A stretch of DNA of 38,305 nucleotides from an uncultured Eubacterium sp. Lineage in GTDB: Bacteria > Bacillota > Clostridia > Lachnospirales > Lachnospiraceae. The stretch spans positions 1-38,305 of the forward strand of contig CAKREL010000011.1 in assembly GCA_934317205.1 (NCBI GenBank), read 5' to 3'. The position numbers and the translations under genes are program-made. Below, in pieces: positions 17,291 to 25,338 of the stretch; within the stretch, counting starts at the first letter, position 1, and every line of letters starts with the position of its first letter. The notes below the pieces were generated by a model. That model saw only the letters and a list, made by a program, of their open reading frames with translations, had not been told where the DNA came from and made no database searches.

Positions 17291-17430
17291 GTTCTGTTCC
17301 TCCTGTTTCTTAAAATCATACCGATATTCCTGTTATTTTTCAACTAATCTCGGGGATTTTAACACAAAACCTCCGGGATTATGATTCTGATCTACATGTT
17401 TATGCAAATACTGTTGAAAATGGAAGATTT

Positions 17431-20400
17431 TTAGCAGATTTGCCAGCGCACATGGCTTCCGTTTTCATCTTTGCTTACGATCAGCTGATCGTCAATTTCC
17501 TGCTTTAACTCCGTTACGTGGGAAATGATACCGATGAGTTTGCTTCCACCTGCCATCTCCTGCAGCACGCGCACCGCCTGATTTCTAGAATGCTCATCCA
17601 ACGATCCAAAGCCTTCATCAATAAACATCACGTCAAGATGGATTGCCGCGGAGCTTTCCTGAATCTGATCTGCCATGCCTAATGCCAGTGACAGCGCTGC
17701 CATAAAGGATTCTCCACCGGATAACGTACGCACTTCCCGCACTTTTCCAGTCACGGCAGAATATACCATCAGATCAAGACCATGATTTCTTCCTTCACCG
17801 GCTTTTTCCATATCATACATCCGAAGTTCAAACTGTCCTGCGGACGTTTCCAGAAAACGTCGGTTAGCTGCATACAAAATTTTTTCCAGATACTGCCGCT
17901 GCACAAAAGTTTCCAGATCCATGCGGGAACCACTGACATTACCTGACAAACGGTTATACAGCTCGTTGATTCGCTGATGCTGAGCCAGAATCTGTGCCCG
18001 ATTTTCCATTTTTGGTTTCAAAATTTCATACGCTCCGCAGTCTGTGCATACATACAGATTCCATTGTTCCTGCCTGTTTCTCAACTTCTGTAACTTATTT
18101 TCTGCTTCCTCGCATTTTTCTTTCATTGCTCCAAGATCTGGCTTTGACTGCCCGCCAATCTGCTCTGTGGCAGAAGCATAAATACCTTGTGCATGTGCCA
18201 TTTTTTCTTTGTAGGCATTGATTTCCTTCTGAAACGTCTCTGCATCTTTTGCACTATAAGTCTGTGTCAGCTCCTGCCAATCCTCTTCTGTCAGACCATG
18301 TTCGGTCAATAATACCTCATATTCCGTCTGGCGCTGATGCAATGCTTCTTTCTGCTGTGGAAGTTCCTCGCGATAGCGATTTTGCAATGCCTGTATCTGA
18401 TCCAGCGTCTGTCGCGCCTGTTCAGCCAGCTGCACTGCTTCCGCACAGGCTGCATCTGCTTGCATCCTGGCTGTATTTGCCCTTTCTAACTCAAGCTCTG
18501 CCGCTTCTCTCGATACAAATGTAAGTGAATCAGTGAGATTTTTCAATACCGCACGATTGCTCTCAAGCCCTGTCTGAACATTCTGCTGATGCGCCTTTGC
18601 TTTCTGCAGTGTTGCCTCCAACTGCATTTTTCCTGACTCTGCATTTTGCAACTGATTTTGTACTTCTCCGAGCAATTTAACATCCGCAAGTAACTCTTTT
18701 CCTTCTGATTCAAGTTCCATTTTGCTCGAATCAACTACCGCCTCTGCCAGTGCAAGTTCCATTGTTTCCGGAGCTTCTTTCAAGCTATCCTGCATGTGTC
18801 CGAACAATTTTTCAACCGCATTCTTTGCAATCTGCTCCTTTTCCTCTGCCCGTACGACTGCAGCATGTGCTCTCGATGCACACTCCTCCTGTTCAGCCCG
18901 CAGTTTTTCGATTTCCAGACTCATCTCATCCAGTTTTTCCTGGGTAATTTCGCTGTGTTCCTCCGCAAGTTCGCACGGAGATGGATGCTCTGTGGAACCG
19001 CACACCGGACATGGCATTCCCGGTTTCAACTGTTCCTTTGCTATTAATCCAGCCTGCATGTTGAAAAAAATCTGACGCATGGTTTCATATCTGCCGTGTG
19101 CTTCCTGGTAGCACTTGCTTGCCTCTGCAAATGCTTTCTGCCCGGCTTCTACCACTTTCTTCTGCTTTTCAGATTCTGCATACAGCTTCTTTGCATCTTT
19201 TACTTCTTTTGCAAGTGTTTCAATCTCTTTTTTCTGATTTTCCCAGTAAGCCAGCTTCGTCGGCGCTTCTTTTTTGTCTTCCTCCTGCGCTTTCCACTGC
19301 TGAATCTGCGTCTCTAATTGTTTCTGCTTTTCTTCTGCCTGTTTTGCTTCCTGCTCTGCTGCTTTCTGCTCCGCTTCCTTTTTCTGTATCTGCGCCGTTA
19401 CATCCGCAATTTTCTTAAAAATTTCCAGTGCCTGCTGAACACGCTCTGCCACACGGCTATATGCTGCATTCTGTTTCTGCTGCTCCGTTCTGATTGCCTT
19501 TTCCTGTTTTGCAGTTTCCTGTGCATTTTTCAACAATTCCGGAAGCTGCTGCTCACATTCTTTCAGTTCTTTTTCCGTATTTTCGACCAATTGTGAACTG
19601 TCCTTTAAACGCCGGAAAGCACTCTGAATCTCATAGGCACTACGAATCTGTCCGGTCAATATTTCCTGCGTCCGGACTTGCTCCGCCTGTGCTTTACACT
19701 CTTCCAGAACCTCCTTTGCCTGTTCTAACTGCTGATAGGCTTGTAAAAGCTGCTCTGCTTTGGCAAACTTCTCCTGCTCCTGGCTTCGATCCTGCTCTGC
19801 CACTTGCACCTGCTTCTTTATCTCTTGCTGTTTTTCCTGCAAATATGCACATAAATGCGCCAGTTCTTCCAGCAACTGTTCCATATCTGTCACAAGGAAA
19901 CGCTCTGAACGGATTACTTTTTCTTTTATTTCCTGCATCACATCCGCACGTTCATAATTTTCCGGGATGTCAATGTGCCCGGCTTCCGTCTGACACTCGG
20001 TACGGATCACTGCGATTTCCTGTTGCTTTTCCTTACGGCGCTGTCCAAGCTCCTCCACGATTTTCTGATATGCCTCTGTATTGAACAGCTTGCGAAAAAT
20101 CACTTTTTTCTCATCGGATTTTGCACGCAGCAATTCCATAAATTCGCCCTGGGCAATCATGGCAACCTGCATAAACTGCCCCTTGGTCAGTCCCAGAATT
20201 TCCACCAGTTTCTCATCCGTTTCCTTCTTATTCTGGGAAAATTCTGTCTGGTCCGGCAAAATCAACGAAACTGTCTCTTTTTCTTCTTTTGTTCCCATTC
20301 CACGCTTTAAAGGGCGGATATGCCGCGGTGTCCTTCGCACGGTATAAACCTGCCTGCTCACACCTTCCCCTTCAGAAAATGTCAGCTCTACAAAAGGCTC

Positions 20401-20628
20401 TAACTCCGGCTTTGCATACTGACTCTGTAATTCGTTTCCGCTTTTTTTATTTGCACTGGAGCTTGCTTCCCCATACAAAGCAAATACAATGGCATCAAAA
20501 ATCGTTGTTTTTCCTGCTCCTGTATCCCCTGTGATCAAAAACAGATTCTGCTCCGGCATTTCGAAATTAATGGTTCCCGGCTTTACATAAGATCCAAAGG
20601 CCTGCATCGTTAATTTCAATGGTTTCAT
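17431..20628 (-). CDS. sbcC: Exonuclease SbcCD, subunit C (Rad50-like ATPase)
   Basis: A 1065-residue SMC-like ATPase: Walker A GDTGAGKTT (34-42), two long coiled coils (about 180-520 and 580-880, rich in Glu/Gln/Ala), a zinc hook CPVC near residue 540 (PGMPCPVCGSTEHPSPCE), the ABC signature LSGGES near 969, and Walker B VMFIDEGFGSLDE near 995. With SbcD it cleaves hairpins and palindromes and processes DNA ends. The ATG overlaps the sbcD stop by 4 bases (ATGA), so the two are translationally coupled. Confidence 0.96.
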   Translation of the reverse strand: MKPLKLTMQAFGSYVKPGTINFEMPEQNLFLITGDTGAGKTTIFDAIVFALYGEASSSANKKSGNELQSQYAKPELEPFVELTFSEGEGVSRQVYTVRRTPRHIRPLKRGMGTKEEKETVSLILPDQTEFSQNKKETDEKLVEILGLTKGQFMQVAMIAQGEFMELLRAKSDEKKVIFRKLFNTEAYQKIVEELGQRRKEKQQEIAVIRTECQTEAGHIDIPENYERADVMQEIKEKVIRSERFLVTDMEQLLEELAHLCAYLQEKQQEIKKQVQVAEQDRSQEQEKFAKAEQLLQAYQQLEQAKEVLEECKAQAEQVRTQEILTGQIRSAYEIQSAFRRLKDSSQLVENTEKELKECEQQLPELLKNAQETAKQEKAIRTEQQKQNAAYSRVAERVQQALEIFKKIADVTAQIQKKEAEQKAAEQEAKQAEEKQKQLETQIQQWKAQEEDKKEAPTKLAYWENQKKEIETLAKEVKDAKKLYAESEKQKKVVEAGQKAFAEASKCYQEAHGRYETMRQIFFNMQAGLIAKEQLKPGMPCPVCGSTEHPSPCELAEEHSEITQEKLDEMSLEIEKLRAEQEECASRAHAAVVRAEEKEQIAKNAVEKLFGHMQDSLKEAPETMELALAEAVVDSSKMELESEGKELLADVKLLGEVQNQLQNAESGKMQLEATLQKAKAHQQNVQTGLESNRAVLKNLTDSLTFVSREAAELELERANTARMQADAACAEAVQLAEQARQTLDQIQALQNRYREELPQQKEALHQRQTEYEVLLTEHGLTEEDWQELTQTYSAKDAETFQKEINAYKEKMAHAQGIYASATEQIGGQSKPDLGAMKEKCEEAENKLQKLRNRQEQWNLYVCTDCGAYEILKPKMENRAQILAQHQRINELYNRLSGNVSGSRMDLETFVQRQYLEKILYAANRRFLETSAGQFELRMYDMEKAGEGRNHGLDLMVYSAVTGKVREVRTLSGGESFMAALSLALGMADQIQESSAAIHLDVMFIDEGFGSLDEHSRNQAVRVLQEMAGGSKLIGIISHVTELKQEIDDQLIVSKDENGSHVRWQIC

Positions 20629-21773
20629 TCTGGCGTTCCTCCTGTAAATACCGTATTCACCACATCCTGTAAAATCTCTTTTTCTTCATCTGTGGCATCC
20701 CCTAAAAATGAACAACAGGTGGCAAATGGATCGATTTTTTCCTGTGCTTTCCAAGCTGCAGCATAATCCCGCTGTGTCAGCATTTCCCGACGGATTTCCA
20801 ACAAATATGGAAAAGCTGCGCGAATACGATCCTGCGTGTCAAAATCCGGCTGATCTGTCAATGTCACAGACACATAATCCTCACAAGTCTGTGCCAATAC
20901 TTCCTCCGTACTTCCTTTTAATACTTTGATCTGACGTATCGGTTTTAACGGGATCACACGTGTGTGCATCTCGCCTTTTTCTCCAAGTTCTACCTCGATC
21001 ACACCTTTTTCCTGCCCTGCCTCGCTGACGGAACAGGCTAATGGCGTACCGCAATAACGATAATATTCACTGCCCACTTTCATTGGTTTATGAATATGTC
21101 CCAATGCTGCATAATCAAATACCTGAAGCACTTTTGCAGACACTTCATCAATATTTCCTACTGTGCGGATTTCAGAATCCATGCGTTCAATTTCATCTGC
21201 ATCTTTTCCCACGGGCAAATAAAACTGATGACTGACAAACACATTTCTCTCTGTCTCGTCTATGTCCTCCCTCGCGATCAGACGTCGGATTGTCTCATCA
21301 TAAGACAGATTATTTCCATTTTCATCCGTCCCTGTGATTTGTTTCACCATGGAAGGTTTTACAAATGGCAGCAGATAAAAATTAATCGGACCATATGCAT
21401 CCTGCAATACAATTTTTTCTATCCATTCTTCCGGTCGAACCGGCGGCATGCCAATCATATAAAGATTCTGCCGCGCCAGCAAATTTCGATAACAATTCAC
21501 ACGAATCGCGCTGTCGTGGTTTCCGCTGATCATCATGATCACCAAATCCGGTAATTTTTCCGTCAGTTCTGAAATAAATCCATCCAGCACTTCCATAGCT
21601 TCTGCTGATGGAACCACTTTGTCATAAATATCCCCGGCAATGACCAGTGCTGCCGGCTGTTCCTGCACTGCAAGCTCTGTGATCTGATGTAAAATATATT
21701 CCTGATCTTCCCTCAGATCCCGGTTGATCAGTTTTAACCCGATGTGAAGATCCGATAAATGAAAAAACTTCAT
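20625..21773 (-). CDS. sbcD: Exonuclease SbcCD, subunit D (Mre11-like nuclease)
   Basis: A 382-residue metallophosphoesterase nuclease. Metal-binding motifs are in order: DLHIG (Asp8, His10), GDIYD, GNHDS, FVSHQFY and ALGHIHKP. The C-terminal part caps and contacts SbcC. Upstream lies the terminator of feoAB; downstream sbcC overlaps by 4 bases. The window contains several perfect palindromes, the known substrates of this enzyme family. Confidence 0.96.
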   Translation of the reverse strand: MKFFHLSDLHIGLKLINRDLREDQEYILHQITELAVQEQPAALVIAGDIYDKVVPSAEAMEVLDGFISELTEKLPDLVIMMISGNHDSAIRVNCYRNLLARQNLYMIGMPPVRPEEWIEKIVLQDAYGPINFYLLPFVKPSMVKQITGTDENGNNLSYDETIRRLIAREDIDETERNVFVSHQFYLPVGKDADEIERMDSEIRTVGNIDEVSAKVLQVFDYAALGHIHKPMKVGSEYYRYCGTPLACSVSEAGQEKGVIEVELGEKGEMHTRVIPLKPIRQIKVLKGSTEEVLAQTCEDYVSVTLTDQPDFDTQDRIRAAFPYLLEIRREMLTQRDYAAAWKAQEKIDPFATCCSFLGDATDEEKEILQDVVNTVFTGGTPE

Positions 21774-21840
21774 ACGCTGCGTGTCCTTTCTAAAATTTAC
21801 CTCAGTTTTCTCCTATTATAACAAACATTATCTGCAACGT

Positions 21841-21876
21841 AAAACATCCCCGGCAAGATTTTATATCCTGCCGGGG
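21841..21876 (-). terminator. Terminator between feoAB and sbcD
   Basis: CCCCGGCA (21848-21855) and TGCCGGGG (21869-21876) form a GC-rich stem, with GATAT/ATATC-like pairing inside, followed on the minus strand by ATGTTTTA. It lies 31 bases after the feoB stop. The T-run is interrupted, so it may be leaky. Confidence 0.75.
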
Positions 21877-21906
21877 ACTCAGTTACTGCCCTTATGCTAT
21901 TCCAAC

Positions 21907-24249
21907 TCAGACTAAGACCATCAATCCGATCAAATGTACGATCAATGCCGCAACCCATGCGATCACACATTGCCAGATAATTACACCAACCGCCCATTTT
22001 GCACCAAGCTCCCGCTTAATGGATGCAATAGCAGCTACACACGGTGTATACAACAGGCTGAATACCAGAATAGATGCTGCTGTCAGGGAGGATATCACAG
22101 TTCCGATACTTCCGCCAAACAATACTTCCAACGTAGAAACTACGCTCTCCTTGGCAATAAATCCACTGATCAGAGACGTACAGATTCTCCAGTCTCCCAT
22201 ACCAAGTGGTCTGAAAATTGGCACCAATACGCTGGAAATTGCAGCAAGAATACTATCTGCCGAATCTGTCACCATGTTCATATGCAGGTCAAAACTCTGT
22301 AGGAACCAAACCACGATTGTCGCAATAAAAATAACAGAAAATGCTCGTTGCAGGAAATCTTTTGCTTTCTCCCACAATAACTGCGTAACATTCTTTGCCC
22401 CCGGCAAACGATAGTTTGGCAATTCCATAACAAATGGAACCGGTTCGCCTTTGAATAAAGTTCCTTTATACAGAAAGGCAATTAAAATTCCAACACCAAT
22501 GCCAAGCAGATATAATCCCGCCATAATGAAACCACCGCGCTTCGGGAAAAATGCACTGACAAAAAAGGAATAAATCGGCAATTTTGCCGTACAACTCATA
22601 AACGGTGTTAATAAAATTGTCATCTTTCGATCACGTTCACTGGTCAGTGTACGTGTCGCCATAACCGCCGGAACTGTACAGCCAAATCCTATCAACATTG
22701 GTACAATGCTTCGACCAGACAGACCTATTTTTCGCAATAATTTGTCCATAACAAATGCTACTCTGGCAATGTAACCACTATCTTCCATCAAAGATAGAAA
22801 GAAAAATAAAGTTACAATAATCGGAAGGAAACTTAAAACACTTCCTACGCCTGTAAAAATTCCGTTGATCACAAGACTGTGCATTGCTCCATTGACATGA
22901 GTCGCTCTCATTGCCGCATCCACAATGCCTGCCAGTTTATCAATTCCCATTTCAAGCAATGTCTGAAGTCCAGCTCCGATCACATTAAAAGTCAAATAAA
23001 ATACAAGTACCATGATTCCAACAAAACATGGAATTGCTGTATATTTTCCAGTCAGTATCCGGTCAATTTTCTCACTGCGCACTCTTTCTTTGCTTTCCTT
23101 TGGTTTTACGACTGTCTGCTCACACAGGCGCTCAATAAAATCAAATCGCATATCTGCAATCGCTGCGCTTCGGTCAATTCCACGCTCTGTCTCCATCTGC
23201 TGCACGATATGCTCCAACATCTCTTTTTCATTCTGATCCAGCTTCAACTGTTCCAGAATCAACGGATCTCCCTCAATCGCTTTGGTTGCCGCAAATCGTA
23301 CCGGAATCCCCGCCAACTGCGCATGATCCTCAATCAGATGGATCACAGCATGAATACAACGGTGAACTGATCCGTCATGATCACTTTTATCACAGAAATC
23401 CTGTCTCAACGGCCGCTCCTGATATTTTGCAATATGTAATGCATGCTTGACCAGCTCATCGACTCCCTGATTTTTGGCTGCCGAAATCGGAATTACCGGA
23501 ACACCAAGCAATGCTTCCATTCCATTGACATCAATGGAACCCTGATTTCCGATCACTTCATCCATCATATTGAGTGCAACTACCATTGGAATATCCATCT
23601 CTAGCAACTGCATGGTCAGGTACAGATTTCGCTCAATATTTGTTGCATCCAGAATATTGATAATTGCCTTTGGTTTCTCATTCAGAACAAAATTTCGTGA
23701 TACAATTTCCTCACTGCTATATGGAGACATAGAATAAATTCCAGGAAGATCTGTCACATCAGTCTCCGGATGCCCTTTGATGGAACCGTCCTTTCGGTCA
23801 ACAGTAACACCCGGGAAATTTCCCACATGCTGATTAGAACCTGTCAGCTGATTAAATAAAGTGGTCTTTCCACAGTTCTGATTTCCTACTAGTGCATAGG
23901 TCAATGTCGTTCCTTCCGGCAGAGGATTTTCATCTTTTTTTGAATGAAATTTTCCGGTTTCACCTATACCAGGATGCTCAGATCCTAATTCTTTTACGCT
24001 ACGTTTATGCTCATTGCTTCGTTTTCCGATTGGATCAATCTCAATCTGATCCGCTTCTGCAAGACGCAGTGTCAATTCATAGCCATGAATCTGAAGTTCC
24101 ATCGGATCTCCCATCGGTGCAAGTTTAACTACCGTTACTTCCGCACCTGGGATCATTCCCATATCTAAAAAGTGCTGACGCAGAGCACCCTCGCCGCCAA
24201 CGGTCTTAATCACCGCACTTTTTCCAATTTCCAATTCTCTTAATGTCAT
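21907..24249 (-). CDS. feoB: Ferrous iron transporter, FeoA-FeoB fusion
   Basis: A 780-residue protein. Residues 1-75 are a FeoA (SH3-like) domain (RQHFLDMGMIPGAEVTVVKL), joined by a charged linker to FeoB. G-protein motifs: G1 GNQNCGKTT (122-130), G3 DLPG, G4 NMMD and G5 SAAK. The GDI-like helical region follows and the membrane part has Gate motifs (MLIGFGCTVPAVMATRT, FMSCTAKLPIYSFF). It imports Fe2+ at the cytoplasmic membrane. The natural fusion keeps FeoA stoichiometric with FeoB. No feoC is adjacent. The promoter region contains a small palindrome described separately. Confidence 0.95.
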   Translation of the reverse strand: MTLRELEIGKSAVIKTVGGEGALRQHFLDMGMIPGAEVTVVKLAPMGDPMELQIHGYELTLRLAEADQIEIDPIGKRSNEHKRSVKELGSEHPGIGETGKFHSKKDENPLPEGTTLTYALVGNQNCGKTTLFNQLTGSNQHVGNFPGVTVDRKDGSIKGHPETDVTDLPGIYSMSPYSSEEIVSRNFVLNEKPKAIINILDATNIERNLYLTMQLLEMDIPMVVALNMMDEVIGNQGSIDVNGMEALLGVPVIPISAAKNQGVDELVKHALHIAKYQERPLRQDFCDKSDHDGSVHRCIHAVIHLIEDHAQLAGIPVRFAATKAIEGDPLILEQLKLDQNEKEMLEHIVQQMETERGIDRSAAIADMRFDFIERLCEQTVVKPKESKERVRSEKIDRILTGKYTAIPCFVGIMVLVFYLTFNVIGAGLQTLLEMGIDKLAGIVDAAMRATHVNGAMHSLVINGIFTGVGSVLSFLPIIVTLFFFLSLMEDSGYIARVAFVMDKLLRKIGLSGRSIVPMLIGFGCTVPAVMATRTLTSERDRKMTILLTPFMSCTAKLPIYSFFVSAFFPKRGGFIMAGLYLLGIGVGILIAFLYKGTLFKGEPVPFVMELPNYRLPGAKNVTQLLWEKAKDFLQRAFSVIFIATIVVWFLQSFDLHMNMVTDSADSILAAISSVLVPIFRPLGMGDWRICTSLISGFIAKESVVSTLEVLFGGSIGTVISSLTAASILVFSLLYTPCVAAIASIKRELGAKWAVGVIIWQCVIAWVAALIVHLIGLMVLV

Positions 24250-24297
24250 AATGCTTTGTTTTTCCTCTTATTTTTTTCTAAATAGCTGCTGTCAATC

Positions 24298-24317
24298 GAG
24301 AAACTTTTCTCATTATA
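24298..24317 (-). promoter_or_regulatory. feoAB -10 region with overlapping palindrome
   Basis: TATAAT (24312-24317) on the minus strand has only a weak -35 (TTAAAA-like) 17 bases upstream. Just downstream, spanning the expected start site, is a perfect palindrome GAGAAA-CT-TTTCTC (24298-24311). A repressor site is plausible, as expected for an iron-regulated gene, but it does not look like a Fur box. Confidence 0.45.
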
Positions 24318-24360
24318 ACACTGTTTATGATATTTTTTAATCATTAAATAAGAAATATAT

Positions 24361-24403
24361 AAAACAAAAAACAGAATATAGCACTTTTCATGCCATATTC
24401 TGT
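24361..24403 (-). terminator. Intrinsic terminator after the CrtO-like gene
   Basis: ACAGAATAT (24371-24379) pairs with ATATTCTGT (24395-24403), extended by GCA/TGC after a one-base mismatch, with a 7-base loop. On the minus strand it is followed by TTTTTTGTTTT. It lies about 42 bases after the stop of the upstream gene. Confidence 0.9.
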
Positions 24404-24445
24404 CCCTGTTTCAGCACTTTCACTGATACTTTTCTCTGTTCCTGT

Positions 24446-24985
24446 CTATCTTCTCTTTCCTGCTCCACATAATTTCATAATTCTAGGTCTATTATATCTC
24501 TGCATGATTGCAAATGCCAAATCCATAAGTGCTGACAGCAGTGATGTAATCAAGAATACCCAGAATGCACCAAATTCCGGAACTGTAAGCAGCGGCAAAA
24601 AACTAAATATCACGATCACCTCATGGCTTACCTCTGCCTGACACATTGCACCTGCAATTTCTTCCGGCGTATGCAATCTCAGATCAAAATAACTCGGCTC
24701 GTAGGTCGGCATCTTACCTTTCCACTGCTTTACATGCAGCTTCTGATATAATTGCTTTTCCCATTTTTTCTGCTGATACCATTTTCTGGATAAATCCGCC
24801 TGATTATGCATAATATGCCGAAAAATCCCTGCCACCGCATAGCGCATGACAAAATGATAGCTAATTGTTCCAGCCGTAATAGCCAGTGAAAGTATCACGC
24901 CATTTTCTGTTGTCCTGTATAAAATTGTAAATACGATCGTTGCCAGAACGGCAACTACCATCGTGGATTTCATTGCTTTTTTCAC
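24446..24985 (-). CDS. Small membrane protein of the CrtO (glycosyl-diaponeurosporenoate acyltransferase) family
   Basis: 179 residues from a GTG at 24985 (AAGGAA upstream). Two hydrophobic spans lie at the N-terminus (about 8-45) and two near the C-terminus (about 118-160). The pattern RKWYQQKKWEKQLYQK, KQWKGKMPT, AEVSHE and the C-terminal QRYNRPRI matches the small acyltransferase family of staphylococcal CrtO (which ends in VQRYNRPRL as I remember it). In S. aureus this enzyme acylates the sugar of staphyloxanthin. No carotenoid genes are near, so the substrate here is probably another glycolipid. The gene is monocistronic with its own terminator. Confidence 0.6.
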   Translation of the reverse strand: MKKAMKSTMVVAVLATIVFTILYRTTENGVILSLAITAGTISYHFVMRYAVAGIFRHIMHNQADLSRKWYQQKKWEKQLYQKLHVKQWKGKMPTYEPSYFDLRLHTPEEIAGAMCQAEVSHEVIVIFSFLPLLTVPEFGAFWVFLITSLLSALMDLAFAIMQRYNRPRIMKLCGAGKRR

Positions 24986-25199
24986 GGCAGTAATTCCTTC
25001 AAATTTCTAGTATTTTTCTGTATTCTCTTTGTAAAGCAGACATTCGCAATCCGCTTTCGCTACTTGCTCATGAACGCAGTCGCTTTGCGATCATACTATC
25101 ACGCAAAAAGCTCCCTCGCAAGTTTTAGGTAGTATTTATCATTTTTTCGTCATTTTTTAACTCGCAGATATGGCGTTTAGCTGTCACGCAACGCCGTCG
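24986..25199. other. Non-coding stretch with short inverted repeats
   Basis: No convincing gene. It contains ATACTA/TAGTAT arms around 25096-25136 and a GGCGTT/AACGCC hairpin around 25172-25195. Its look (short GC-rich blocks such as CAGTCGCTTTGCG in AT-rich DNA) suggests a dispersed intergenic repeat, but multiplicity cannot be judged from this window. Confidence 0.4.
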
Positions 25200-25326
25200 T
25201 AGATGAAAAATCCATATGTTTCACTGTGTAGATAGAGAAAACCGTCAATTTTTTCTCAGGGAGCGATTACTAGCGACCGAGACAAAATTGACGGTTTTCT
25301 CTTCACAAAAGTATATTTTTCATCTA
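25200..25326. repeat. Nested palindrome, 127 bp
   Basis: Outer arms TAGATGAAAAAT (25200-25211) and ATTTTTCATCTA (25315-25326) are perfect over 12 bp. The inner arms AGAGAAAACCGTCAATTTT (25234-25252) and its exact complement (25284-25302) are perfect over 19 bp. The 31-base loop can pair further (CTC/GAG, GG/CC, CG/CG). It follows the stop of the flavin oxidoreductase gene by 12 bases. There is no T-run of the canonical kind after the main stem on either strand. It could be a MITE-like element, an mRNA 3'-end stabiliser or a protein-dependent terminator. Confidence 0.8.
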
Positions 25327-25338
25327 GACAAGCAAGTT

